A stretch of 64,000 nucleotides of DNA from Sarcocystis neurona (lineage: Eukaryota > Apicomplexa > Conoidasida > Eucoccidiorida > Sarcocystidae). The notes beneath the pieces are model-generated. The model saw only the letters and a program-made list of their open reading frames with translations. It was not told the origin of the DNA and made no database searches. Each line of letters begins with the position of its first letter. The first letter of the stretch is position 1. The position numbers and the translations under genes are program-made. The DNA lies in the NCBI GenBank assembly GCA_000727475.1, contig KL647300.1:2439063-2503062 (forward strand). The letters run 5' to 3'. Positions 22,148 to 36,033 of this stretch are shown piece by piece.

Positions 22148-25100
22148 TTAGTGCTTTACTCGCAGCTGCCGCACCAGCGAGAAAAGCGCAGTAACCTCTA
22201 TATCCGTGTCCGACGGAGCCGCGCAAGATGCAGAAGCGGAACTGCAGCGGCGTAGCAGTATCTGTCGGCGCTCGTCTTCAGATCCCTGCTGCTGTACATC
22301 GTAACGCGGTGCATGCGCACCCAGAAAGGTGGCATCTTGAGGAACAGTTTCTTTCGCCTGTGGCATATCGGCAGCCGAAAAAGTCAGCGACACTGGCGAG
22401 CGCTCCACTGCTGGGAGATCTGCTGATGCGGTGGGTGCGATGCACCGTGCGGCTTCCCGTGATCCTGCACGAACTGGGGCTACTGCATATGCCGCTGTTG
22501 CTGTGGATATTCCTCCTGCTGCTTCTGCTGGCGCTGCGGCCAAGCCACTTCCTACGGATGGTGCTGGTGAAATCCCACGTGTTGCTGGGGGTGCTGCAGC
22601 AGTGCTTCCTGGACTTTCTGCTGCTGCCGCTGTCGCCGGTGGGTATACTGTCGACTTTCTGGCTGCGGCTACTGGTCCTCCCAACATGGCTCTCGCAGCT
22701 TCGGTTACTGCGGCGGCTCCTCCGTCAACCGCTGACGCTCCCGCTGACGTCACTACAGTGCCGACTGCTGCTACTGGGGGTGGCGCTGTAGCGCAAGGAG
22801 ACAGCTCAAGCAGCCCGGCGGCAACTGCCTTATTGATGGCAGTAGATAGTCGCCTCGATATTTCCGCGGAAAAGAGACGCTCTGTCCTCTCTGCAGATAT
22901 TTCACTCTGATGCTGGTCCTTCCCGCCCTGTGCCTGTTGCTGCTTCCGCCACGGCCTTTTGCTGTGCTGTTCTGGTTCCTGTTCGGCTTCGTCGCCGGTC
23001 ACCTGCTGCTGCTCGCTATCAAGCGACTGCTGCTCTCCACTAAGCTGCTGCTGTTGCTGCTCTACGTGAGGCGCCTCCTGCTGCTGGAGTTGGTAACGAT
23101 GCTCCTGCTCCTTGTTGCCCCCGGTGCTCACCACCCGTTGCTCTGTTTGAACTTTACCTGATTGCTGCTGCTGCTGCAGCAGCTGCCCTCTGTCGTGCTG
23201 ATGAGCGGCTGCCTTCTTTTGCTGTGGCAAAGCCACAACCGCGTCCCTCAGTGACATGCAACAGCTAGCCACTGCAGCTCCTGTGTTTTTATGTGCCACG
23301 GCGAGGGTCCCCACAAACGTTTCAGTAGCAGCAGCAACAGTGGCACCAGCAGCAGCCGGAGCGCCACCTGCACCGTCGGCAAAAGCAGCAGCCACCGCGG
23401 CGCAGTGGACTACTCCACCGCCGGCCGTAGCAACAGTAGCATCACACTGTTCGTCTTCCTCGGCGTCTTCTTTCCCGAACTGAACTCTTGAGTTTGCCCA
23501 CGCACAAAGCAAAAGAGTTTGCTTTAATAGTGCGCTCTCCAGAAGCTCCCGCAGTTGCTGCCGCAGCTGCTCTCGATATCGCTGAAGTGTGGTTGAAGGC
23601 AGACGAGGTGACGCAGAAACACGTGCCTGCCGCTGCTGTTGGTCATTCTGCTGCTGCGGCTGTTGCTGCTGCTGCTGTGGCTGCTGGTTTTCACGCTGCG
23701 TTAGGTCCTCCGGTTGCCCGAAGTGTCGCTGTTCTCCTGCAGGCGGAACACCGGAGAAGAAGAATCAGCAGCAACACTAACAGGTGTGTGTGCCGCTGCA
23801 CTGCCTCTTACACGCAGGAAGCTTTAGGCTGTAGAGCCCACTCTGTAACGCCACACTCACTAGAGGAACAGCAACATATTAACTCACTACGACCTGGGAA
23901 ACGCCGCTGGACAATCAGCGGAACTGCCAGGGGAACCAGCCGCAACTCTTGAAGCAAGTGCAGGTGAGCAGCAGCTGCTGCTGCAGCATCAGATCCTTCT
24001 TCATAGCAGCAGTGAAGACGGGGACAGCGCAGCAGCTTCACCAACAAAAATGGGAGACGCGAGACGTCAGGCATCTGCTGGTGGGTGTCCCAGCAGGAAG
24101 AGGGACAGCAGCAGTTTTTGCAGCATCTACAGCAAAAAGAATGTCAGAAGCAACCCTGCCGGCTGCTGCAACCTATATACAAATATTCACTATATTATGA
24201 AGTGCGCATACGCAGTGCTATACGCGCCGCTGTCCGCCAGCAGTAGCAGTGCAGACGCAACAAGGTAGCAGAGGCAGCAGCAACACAGACGGCCCAGAGC
24301 GGCAGCAGAGAGCAACAGGATTATATATCTTCCATACCTCCAGCTTCTTCCCCCGTTGCTCGCGCTTCTTCAAGAATCCGTACACCTGCTGCGGCAGCAC
24401 CTGCATCTGCTGCTGCCGCAGCTACAGCGTCCCAGACAGCGAGAAGCAAATCCCACGCACGGGTACAAGCTGCCGCCGTTGTTGAGCTCGCTGCCGTTCG
24501 GTGTTCTGCTGCAGCTTCTTCCCTTTCACAAGAAGAAGGACATGTAAAGGGACAGCACGTGACAGTTGCCGCAGCACTTGAAGATGAGAACTTTGGTGCT
24601 GCACAGATGCTGCTCTGTACCGCCGCGTCGCTGGGAACGGATGCTGCTGCAGCAGGGGCAAGTGGCCCTGGACGAGGAGCAGCTGCGAGGAGGGGGGAGT
24701 GAGAGGTAGCCTTGTTCTGCCTCCTGCTGCTGCCAGCGTCGTTAGAATATGAACCTGACGCAGCATTAGCACCCACTTCAGAGGCAGCAGCAGCAGGACC
24801 TGCAGCAGCAGGAGCCGCAGCAGCACGAGCCGCAGCAGGAAAAGAGTGAGCGTCAGCAGCCTGAGTATGTTCGGCAGTGCCAGCAGGCACACAGGAAGCC
24901 CCTGCAACCGGAGCGACAGGGCAGAGAAGAGCAGCAGCAGGCAAAGACACGGCAGGGGCAGCAGCACCGCGAAGCGTGCTCGCAGCAGCAAAAGCGCTTC
25001 TCCCAAGTGGAGGAAGAGCCGCAGCAGGTAGCAGGGAAACAGCCTCACTTATACAACCTGCTGCAGCAGCAGGAACGGACGGGACTGTTGCAGCAGCAGC

Positions 25101-28100
25101 GCCGGCAACGGCGGTGGGAAAAGGGAAGAAGGCGTGGGCCTGAAGAAGAGAAGCGAGAGCACCAGTCGCGTGGATTTTGACTTTGAATGAGGAAGAACGC
25201 CTCAGGCAGCCTGCGAGTTCCAGAAGCAGAGCTTCACGTAGTCTGCAGCCAGCAGCCATCCACAGCAGCCGCAACAGCAGAAAAAAAAGCAGCAGCAGCA
25301 CAAACATCGGAACGACAACTGTCACAGCAGCAACTGGACCTGCGGGAAGCAACAGCTGTATCTGCGGGAGCAGCAGCAGCAGGGTTTTCGCAACAGCAAG
25401 AAAAAGACTGTGTTGTAGATCAACAGAGGCTGCACGGGACGCTGTCGCTGCGAGAGGAAAGAAGAGAAAGAAAACAAAAAGAGAGTTCCACATACAAATG
25501 TATGTACACGGGTGCCTGTACACGTATATGCTCCCTTCCTCACCTGCGTAGGCGGGACCTCAAAATTAACCGGCCCTCCCTGCGTATAAATACTTCTCGT
25601 ATGTAGAGAGAGATACCGCGACAAATATATACATATATAAGCAAGTCATAGACAGACTCTCACATGTACACATTCACAGGCTTAGGTGCACATTTGTCGC
25701 AGAGAGCCGTCGTAGCAATTTGGCAAGACTGCCGTGCCGGTCAATATAGATGCGGCATAACTCTCGGATATACCCGTATATTACGCATGCAGTCGTGCCA
25801 GTGGATTTATCCATATATATATATATATATATATGCAAGAGAGCAACAAAAGATGTAGCAAAAGCGCAGCTGCCGGAGATGCTCTGCCGTAGGCTGGGGG
25901 ACACTGGGACGCACACTGCCTGTTGGGGAGGGGACGGGGGGAGAACTGCTTCTCCTGCAGAGAGCCAAACGCCCCAAGGAGGCTACACTGGTGCTGCTGC
26001 TTTCTTAGTCCCTCATGGTGGGAAGTGTCGGCTGGACCCATACACAAACGCGTCCACGCCCCCACACATCTCTCGACGCATGCGGACACTGCTATTCTTA
26101 GCAGCCAAGTAGGCATACGTGCACATACATGTACGTCCAGACATGTATATACAGGGGTAGATCCACATCCAGAAATGAGCGTATTCTGCTCTGATAGGTG
26201 GGCAGCTGCGACGAGGACACAAAGCTGCCAAGCAGAGTCGCGGTCGGCGAGGAAGCTCACGTCTGGAGTGCGGGGGAGGTGAGCGCTCCGGCTGTGCGGT
26301 TGCTGCTGAGGAGACGCACAGCACAGCAGGCATTCCACAGCAGCTTGAAACTCTTCATATTCGGTGCTGCAGGACGAGCCTCCGCCGCGGCACCGGAGGC
26401 CGGCCGTAGGAGCCAGTGTCTGCTCCTTGACGCTGCTACGTACGGGAGATTCTGTCCTTCCCCAAAGCAGCTGCCGTCTTTTCGCCCGCAGCTGCTGCTG
26501 CTGGGGATGGCGCCACTGGGGAGGTCGCACGCGGACTTCTGGTTGCTGCTGCTGTGCTCGGCAGTGCTGCTGTTAGTGACTGCGGAGCTCCCGCTGTTAT
26601 GGTGGACGCTCGTGGAAATGCTGGGACTCCTGGCTGCGGTGTGGCTGCTGGTATTGCTGCTTTGTTCGAGGTGACTGTTGCAGCTGCTGGCGACAGCGGT
26701 GCTGCTGCTGTTGTTCTGCTCAACGCCGCTGGCGCTGCTGGGTTCGGTGCGACTTCTGCTGCTGCAGTGCGCGATGCTGCTGCTGCAGTGAGGGTCACGG
26801 GCGGAGGAGAAAGACGCAAGCAACACCGTGTGCACATCCTCCAGCAGCTGCAGCACCGTAGGGTCCATCGCCGTCTTCTCCCGCACACCACGCTGGTCAC
26901 TTCGCTTCTCAAGGGGCCGCTGTGGCTGCTGCTGCGGCTGTTCGTCAGTGTCCTGCTTGTCTACCCCCTGCAGCGTCTCTTGTTCGCCCTCCTGGTCTTC
27001 TATGTCTTGGCTTGGCAGCAGCAGCTGCTGGTGCTGTTCTCTCGCCTGTCGTTGCTGCTGACCTCCTCGCTGTCGCTGCTGCTGTTGCTGCAGTCCTGCC
27101 ACTTGCTGCAGCTGTCTCTGATGCAGCAGCTGCCAATGAAGCAGACTAGAGGCGCTGCCGACGGCGCGCACCACCTCCGTAGCAACTGCCTCGTTGGCAC
27201 AGAAATGGCTGTGCTGCTGCGTGAGCACCACCAAGACCCCCAGCCACTCTGTCTGCTGCTGGTCGAGCTGCTGCAGAAGCCACTGCTGCTCCTCTTCGGC
27301 AGGCGACGTCCAGTGTTTCTGCTGCTGCCTCTTCTGTTGTTGACGTTGCTTCCCCTGCCTTCCTTCTCCAGATGGAAGCTGCAGAGCTTCCTCGTTGTCC
27401 TCCTTATTCTGCTGCTGCTGCTGCCCCACTTTCCCCCCGTCTCCCCCTTGCTGCTGAATTTCTGGTGCTTCCCTTTCTTGCTGCTGTTGTTTGGTGCTGC
27501 TTGGTCCTCTCCCGGACAGGACAGCAGCACACTGATGCAGCAGAAGCACTGGCGAATGTGCAGCGACCTCCGCTAGTGCCTGGGCTGCTGCTGCAGACGT
27601 GGCAGCGCAGCCGCGGTACTCCTGCAGTTGCTGCAGCAAAGCCCGCATGCACGCTTGCCTTCCTTCTTCAAGCTCAGAAAGCAGCTCTTCTTGCTGTCTG
27701 TCTTCCTGCAAGGGCGGCTGCCGCCGGTGTACCAAGTCTTTCTTGTCCGCCTCCTGCTTCAGCTGCTGCCGCAGCTGTGGCGACAGCAGCGCGTGTGACA
27801 CATGTTGCAGGAAGGCAGCAGCAGCACTCGCTGCGGCACAACGAACTCCTGCGGCCGCCTTCTTGCTGCTGCTGATGCTGCCGTTGTCATTGTTGCTACT
27901 GCCGCTACCGCTGCTGCTCCAGCCGCTCCAACAGCAATCCCTCTTCCCGTCGTTGGTCGGCTGGTTGCTGTTGCCATGGGTGCCGGAGCAGCTGCTGCTC
28001 TTCTTTGCCACGTTGCTCTGGCTCTCTCCACTGCCGCCTCTACGTGAGGCCCCCGGGAAGCAGCAAAGCGCAGCAAGGCTGAAACCTACTTCGCTAGTAA

Positions 28101-31100
28101 GCAGTCCTAGATGCAGCCATTCTGCCTGCTGCAACAGCCCTAAGCAGCTGCATGCAGCAGCGGCAACGCCAGGGTTTTGTGCTGCTGTATCCCAGATATC
28201 TGCCTTCGTTTTCGCTCTCGCGTCGAAGACGCTCCCTGCTGCTGGAGGGTGTAGTGCTGCTCCAGTACACGTGATGATAATCCCTGCTGTGGCTGCTGGC
28301 TCTGGCGCTGCTGCAGCTGGTGTTGCTTCTCCGCCTGTTGCTTTAGGCATTCTTCCTGCGTGTCCTGTGGCTAGTGCTGCTGCAACGCTCGCACATGCTG
28401 TTGATACTGGTACATGTGGTACTGGCGCCGCCGCAGCTATTGTAGCTGCTTGGTCTGCTGCTTCTGCTTCCAGATCAGTCACTATTGCTGCTGCTTCTCC
28501 TGCTCGCGCTGCTGCTTCTGCTGCTCTTTCAGACGAAACCACTGGCGTGTAACGACTCTCGCCAAGACAACAGCACCCACGTCCCAGCATCACCTGCGGA
28601 CGCTGCTGCTGCCGGAAGAGCAGGTCTCCCCACACACGGTCATACATCAGCAGCAGCAGACGCGTTCTAAAGCGACGCACAAGTTCGTCAAGCGGGGATG
28701 TGTACAGCCGCTGCTGTTCGACCGCTGCTGCTACTGCTGCTTCCGTACTTCCAGCAGCAACAGCAGCTTGCTCTCCTGCGACAACGACGCCAGCGCAGGC
28801 AGACCCTGTCTTGCATCTCATGTCCTGTGGCACCTGCTGCAGCTGGGGCATTGGTTCTTGCTGTTGTTGCTGCTGTTGTTCTTCCGCGTACAGCCTTGGT
28901 TGTATGCTAGGCTGGGGCAGGCAGAACTGCTGCTGCTGATCGGTGACGTGCTGCCTCGGGAGTGAGCGTTGTTGCTGCGGCTGCAGCGAGTCCTGCGTCT
29001 GCGGCTCTTGTTGTTCCTGCTGCTGGACATTCTGCTCTAGCTTGTGTTGCACCGCAATCTCCTGCTTGCGCAGTCCCTTTGCGTACTGCTCCTGCTGTTT
29101 CTGCTGCTGCTGGTGCTGCTGTACTTGGTGCGATTGTTCAGCGTAGAGGCGTTGCTGCTCTGCACGCTGCTGCGGTTGGTGCTGCGTCTGGCGCTGCTCG
29201 CCGAGAGCCTGCCGTTGTTGCTGCAGCAGCCAGTGACGTTGAGGCCGCGGCTGCTCCGGCAGCTGCTGCTGCACCCACGGGAGGTGCTGCTTCTGTTGCA
29301 GTCTCTTAGACGGAAGAGGAAGCGACAGCAACTCTGCGACCAGCTGAATCCCCCACAAACGCAGGTGGCTGGTATTGCTGATGTTGTCGCTGCTCTTGCT
29401 GCTGGGGCTGCTGCACCTGCTGACGTTATTCTTGCTGCTGTCGTGTTGCGCGCTGTTTCCATGCCGGCCACTGCCGCTGCAAGGGTGCCTGTCCTGCAGT
29501 AGCAGCGAAAGCAGCTGCAGCACCAGTTCACTTGGGGTCCGGCAGGCCATATCCGCTGCAGCAGCACCATCCGACGTACTGCAGCAGCAGCAGGCTGCGC
29601 TGCTCTCCACAGCGCCGCTGCTGCCGTTGCTGGTGCACGTTGTGCTGTCGCCCCGCTTTTGACAGCGACTGCCCAACGCAAGGCAGCAGCAGGAGCAGCA
29701 GTCAAGCCAGCACCCGTAGGGGAAGGAGGGGCAGCAGCGGAGGGAGCTGCAGCACCAGCCAGGAAGAGCGTGACTCGCCGTGACTAGTCTGGGTCGCCTT
29801 GCAGCTTCTCGCCGCAGCAGCTGCTGCGATGGGTAATGTTGCAGCGTCGGAGGGGGCAGGCAAAAGACAACGGCAGCAGCGTAGGTTCTAGCTACTTTCT
29901 GAAGTGTGTCTACGACCAGGTGCAGCCAGTCGAAGCAGTAGCGGTCGGGTGCTGCCGCTCCTGCAGCAGCGCTGCTACCGTTGTGGCTGCCGTTCTCATC
30001 CGCCTCTATTTCGTTATCCTTCTCTCTCTCTTGATTGCTGTTGCCGCTGCTGCTCCTCCTCCTGCTGCTGCGGCATCGGTGAAGCTCTGCAGCACTCCTG
30101 ACTCGCGGCGCACGGCTTCCTTTACCATTGCCGCTGCACTCTGCCTCGCCCCTGCCATTTTCTACTCCATCGATGGTGCTACTGCTGCATGGGAGCTCTG
30201 TACCCAGTCTTACGCTGCTCCCGCTGCAGTCGACGTATTCCTGTGGACCGCTGTGGCTGCTACTGTTGCTGCTGCTGTTGCTGCTCGCCCTGGCGTCATC
30301 AGCCGAGTCGGTACTGGTGCCCTCAGAAATCGCACCTTCTGCGTCGCCTCTGCGCTGCGGCCAGTCGCGCTCACCAGTCCGGCTGCTCCTGCTGCTTTTA
30401 TTTTCTCTGGGGATGCTGTTTCTTCGTTCGTCAAAACTGCGCCTGCTGCTATTAGAACCGCAGGAAGAAACAGAACCCCCACCCTGCTGTTCAAGAGAAC
30501 CATCAGCCCAGCAACTCACACTTCTGCAACACGTGTCCGCTGCTGCCCTGCTGCAAGCAGCAGCATCAGCCACTTCCTCGTGCTGCTGCTCGTGGGACCG
30601 CGGCAGTGGTTGCCTAGTCTGCGCGCGCTGCTGCTGCATCTGCTGGGGTTGCTGCGACTGTTGCTGCTGCTGCTGCTCGTGCGCCACCTGGTGCTGCTGC
30701 TGAAGCACTTCCTGCTGCCGCTGTTGTAGCGGGGGTGACTGCTGCTGCTTCTGTAGCTCCTTTCGCCGCCGGAGGGCGGACTCCTGCTGCTGCTGCTGAC
30801 GCTGGGCGCAGCACCTCACAGCATCTGCAAGATAGATCCCCGCAAGCAGCAGTGCTTCCATCAAACTGAGCGACATCACGCCTGACGGAGGGAGAGCTGT
30901 CGCAGAAGAGGAAGCAGCAGCAGGAGTGAACGCAGAAATACGAAGTGCAGCAGCAGAAGAGGCAGCAGCAGGAGAGGCAGCAGCAGTGAAAGCAGCAGCA
31001 GGAATGGCAGCTGGACTAGACGCTGCATCAAACGAGACGCTTGCAAAAGGTCGGAGTAAAGGTAGCAAAGACGCAGTAGCAGCATCTGTATTGATGTCGT

Positions 31101-34100
31101 ATGTGGCTGCAGCCGTGGTATCGAACAGCAAGCCGTGCAGCACTTCTGTGCGCTGCGGGAGCGCCACGGCTGCAGCAACGACGCTAGCTGCAGCCGACAG
31201 CACCGTAGGAGAAATAAACAGTCCTCCAGAGTCGTCCGCTGCCGCGTCTCTTGCCGCTCTTGTCGGTGCGCCTGTCCCCGGCCTTGCACTACTTGCTGCT
31301 GCTCCTGCTGCTGTTGCAGACTTCTCCAAGGCCCTTGCTGTTGCGGTCGGTGCACTTCGGGTGGACGCTGCTGCAGCTGCAGTTGCTGAGTCTGTCCCTG
31401 CCGTTGCTGCTGTCAACACGTCGACCGTATATGCCGCGTATAGAACTGCTCTTTCTTGCTTTCGCTGCTGCCACTGCTGTTGCTGCTGCAGGGCTCGCTG
31501 CGTTAGTTCGTGTCGCCGCTGCTGCGCCAACGTTAGACGGCCTGTCTGCAGCTCGGCGCCCCCGGCGGCAGTAGCTACACTCGCGTGTGCGTCTCTTCGC
31601 TGCTGCTGTTGCTGCTGCTGCGCCTGCGACAGGAAGGCGTGCTGCTGCTTCGGACGCAGGGGGGAATTCGGCGAAGACTGCTGCTGCTGCGCCCGCTGCG
31701 GAAGTAGCGTCAACTGCAGCTGCTGTTGCAAAGACAGTCGCTCTCTGTAAAGCAACAGCTCGTACAACGACGTTGTCTCCGCCTGCTGCGTCTGACGCTG
31801 CTGCTGCAGCTGCTTCTGCTGGAGCGAAGAACTCTGGACGTGCAGCTGTTGCCGCCGCGGGCAAAGCTGCCGGTGTTGCAGTTGCTTGGTTGATGACGCC
31901 CAGGCTGCAGCTGCTGAAGAATCCATTTTTGAGCCGTCCGGACTAAATCTGCAGCTGGTGCAGCAGCCGTAATAGCAGTAAGATGGGCCGTGTCGGCTGC
32001 TGCTGCTGCTCTTGCTGCCGCTGCAATCGCTTCCGTCCCTGTTGCTGCTGCTGCTGCACCTCGTTCTGCTGCTTTCGTCGCTGCCGCAGTTGTCTACGTG
32101 GGCCTTGTTGCTGCTGCTGCGTCTGCTGCTTACACAAGTGTCGCCGGCAAGGGGGACAGCAAAACGGCTGCTGTCGGCGGAAGTCCTGCACGCGCAACTC
32201 CTGCTGAGAGTCGTGCTGCCGCTGCTGGGTTCGCCGCTCGTTTCCTCCCTATCACACTGCATGTCTCTCGTCGCCATGCGTCCGGTGTGCTTGTAGCTTC
32301 TCTTGCTGCCGTCTTCACGACAACTGCAGTCACTACCGCTGCAGCTGCTGCTGCGGTTGCTATAGCCGCTGCTGTTGTTGACGGCACCGCCGCTGTTCGC
32401 GGTGCTGCCGTATGTCGTGCTGTAGCCGCGGCTGCTACAGCTTCTTCTGTTCCTGCTGCTGCAGCTGCCACTGCGCTGCAGAGAAGCAGCGACGAGCAGC
32501 AGTGCGAGGAAGAAAGGTCGCACAGCTCTAAGCGACGCAAGAGCTATGCCATCTCGAAGATAGGGCAGCGGCAGCACGTGCAGCAACCTCGTTATCGCAC
32601 GCAACGCCAACGTTGCTGTGCCGACAGCAAGCCGTTGTTGCCCAGTGTCTCCTGACGCTGCCGCTGGCTCTCCTGCTGCGAATCGACCAGCAGTCCCTGA
32701 GTCTTGTGCTGCTGTTCCTACTGCAGCTCGTGAGCTTGCAGTGAGGACTGGTGCAGAGACTTCTTCCCCTGCTGCCGTCACTGTTTCTCCTGCTGCTGGG
32801 AGGAGTAGCGCCGCATCGGCAATCTTCCCTGCTGCTGCGGCTCTTCCTGCTGCTACTGGCTGTAGACCGCCTTCTGCTGCTGGGGTTCGTGCAGGCAGTC
32901 GGTCTGTTCCAGCAATCAATTCCGCTGCTGGGGCTGCCTTCCTTGTTGCTGCTGCACCTGCAGCACTTCCTGTGGGGTTTGGCTGTCTAAGAGTTGCTGC
33001 AGCAGCCGCTGCTGGTGCTTCTTCAGCAGCGGCCTTCTCACGCAGAGCTGCTGTTTCACCTAATCGCGATTCTGCTGCTGCAGCTCCCGGCTCTGGTGCT
33101 CCTCTCCCTGCTGCGGTACATCCTGCCTCAGTTGCTGCAGAGGTTGCTGATGCACTTGCTACGAGGCCTGCTTCTGCTGTTCTTGCGTTTTCCCTGGCTG
33201 CTCCTCCATCTCCTGCAGCCGTAGCGCCTCCTGCGTGAGCGCCTTTTCCTGCTGCTATTGCTGCTGTGAGTCCGTCGGCTGCTTGCCGGATGCTTGCCTG
33301 GTGGCCACCTGCGTCCTCTGCCGGTCTTGCTGTTCCTCGAGCTGCACCGCCATCGCTACCTGCTGCTGTTTGTGCTGCTGTTGCAGAGTCCTCCACAACT
33401 CCTGCTGCTGCTGCTGCAGCAGCGACAGGGGCAATGCAAATCGAGGAAGAAGAGGCAGCAGCAACAACAGCAGCAGCAGCACTACCCCCAGCGGCAGCGC
33501 TACTAGTAAGCGACAGAGAACCAGCAGCCGCAGCCCTGTCGTGTGCTGCAGCAGCACGGTCAGCCAATGCGCCAGCAACAACGCTGCCAACAGCGCCGTT
33601 TGGATCTGCTGCAGAAACAGCAGCAGTATCACGCGCAGAAGTTACAGCAGGAGTGTCCGCAGGCGCATTAGCAAAGGCATCAGAGATTGGCGCAGTTCTT
33701 CTTCCTGAGTGACCCTCTGATGTAGCAGCACGAGCAGCAGCAGCCGCAGCTTCCTGCAAAGCGACGAACAGCTGCAGCAGGACACAACGCAAAGTGGATG
33801 ACAAGGCAGCAGCAAAAGGTGTGAACGACGGTGCTTTGCTACTAGTGTAAGGCGTCCGCAGTCCACAAGCAGCAGGGAGTCGTGTGGCTACTGTTTCAGC
33901 TCCTTTCCCCTCTGCCGCGGCTGCTGGTCGTTGTCCTGGCCCTGGCGCGTGTCTCGCTGCTGCTGTTGCTTCATCTCCTCTTTCTGCTGCTCCTTCTTCT
34001 GGTGCTGCGCCGGCTGCCGCTGTTGCTCGTGTGGCTTGTGTTCGCACTGCCGGTGTTGCCTGACGTAGACGAGGAGGCATGATGCTGTGCTGCTGCTGTC

Positions 34101-35992
34101 TTGCGGGCTCGCTGTCGGGTCTAGCAGCAGCGGGACGAACAGGCGTCTGTTCGTTGCAGGCAGCAGGTGAAGCAGTTCCTGCAAGAGACGCAGGAGCAGC
34201 ACCAAACGGTTCCACTCCCGTTGAAGGCGGTGGAATAGCGCCAGGGACACAGTGGGCCACCATAGCAGCAGCAGCAGACAGGCTGGCAGCAGCAGCAGCA
34301 ACAGGGGCGGCTCGTGAGGCAGCGACAGTCGCAGGAGGCCCTTCTTTTGCTGCAGAGTTTACAACCGCAGAAGGAACGCCAGGAGAACTCGTGCCGGCTG
34401 CAGCCGAACGGGGAGTTACCTCATCGTCAGCTTTTCTGAACGGTTTTATAGCCGCAGAGGTAGCAGCAGAGATCGGAGCTGGAGCAGAAGCACCAGCAGC
34501 GGTGACCACTGCAGCAGCAGCAGATGTTGCCTCAGAAGCAGCACCAGCAGCAGGGAGGATTTTGGCAGAGGCGGCGCGAGGCAGGTCGTCTCCAGCAGCA
34601 GGGACGTCAGAGCGGCGCGTTTGAGCAGCAGCAAGAGTCGCAAGTGACCCACGGTGCACCGCAGAGTCAACGACGGTAGCAGCAGCGGGGGCTGCTATAT
34701 ACTGCTGCTGCTGCTGCCAGAGGGGTGAGGGCTTTTTTGCATGCGGCGTAGCAGGATGTACGAGACCGGCGAAGTGTTGCGGCGCGTGTGTCGCCTGCAG
34801 TTGCTGCTGCTGCTGGCTCTCCCTGCATCGACACAGCAGCAGCTGCAGCAGCGGTGCAGGGTAGGCAGCAGCAGCAGGCAGCAACGAAGGCGGCTCCAAG
34901 ACAGCAGCAGGCCACCGGCACAAAGGAGAGTTTTCAAGGAGCGAAACCAAGCAATTGGCTGCTGCTTCTCTCACCCGCAGCAGCGCATCATGACGTGCAA
35001 TAACACCCCACAGCAGCTGCTGTTGCACGTGCTGCTGCTGCCGCTGCAGTGTCCCCTGCTGCTGCAACACGTCGCCCTCTTCCAGCAGCAGCAAACCTGC
35101 TGCCCAACAACCTCCAGCCGCAAGCATCTCTCGCAGTGCTGCACCACCTCCCCACGCGCACGTACGACGCAAAAACGCTGCTGCTGTTACCGGCGCTCCT
35201 GCTGCTGCTGGCGCTCCCGCTGCTGGTGGCGCTCCTGCTGCTGCTGACGCCCCCGCTGCTGCCGGCGCTCCTGTTGCTGCCGGCGTTCCTGCTGCTACCG
35301 CGCCTGCTACACCTCCCGCTGACGTACCAGCTGCTGCTGCCGCTAACACTGGGGCTGCTCCTGGGACCCTTTCTTGTACTACTGCTGCTGTTGCTGCTAC
35401 GGAGCCTGTCCTCAGTGCGAACGTTGTTCCTGTAGGTGCTGCTGCTGCTATTAGGCTTGAAGTCCTTGCGTCTTCGGCCAGTCCTGCTACTGCTGATGAC
35501 GCTAGAACCGCCACTAAGGGAGACGTTGCTGTCCTTTCATCTCGTTTCGCTACCGAGAGTGCTGCTGGGCCTCCTGTTTCTCCCTCTACGTTTGTTCTTC
35601 TTCCTGCTATTGCTGCTGCTCCGCCTCGTCCTGCTGCTGCTGTTCCCGCTCCTGCTGCAGCTAAACTGAGAGGCTGTCCAGGCCTAATGCGTACGGCCGT
35701 CCGCAGCAGCAGCGGCCACCAACGAAAGGATTCACGGGGTACTAGCCGCAGCATCATCTGCGAGCACAGCAGTGCGGCCAAGCGAACCTTCCCTGCGCTG
35801 TTGTTGCTGCTACCGCTGTTGTGTGTACTGCTGCTGCTACTGCTGCTGCTGCACATGCTGCTATCACGCCTGCTCCTTCTACGTCTGCTGCTGCTGCTAG
35901 ACGCAAGCCTTTGCCCAGTGCCGTAGGGACTCTCCAACGCAGCAGCCCTACCCCAGGACCCCTGCTTCATGGTACTGGAGAGCAGCTGCCGC

Positions 35993-36033
<41 letters not shown>
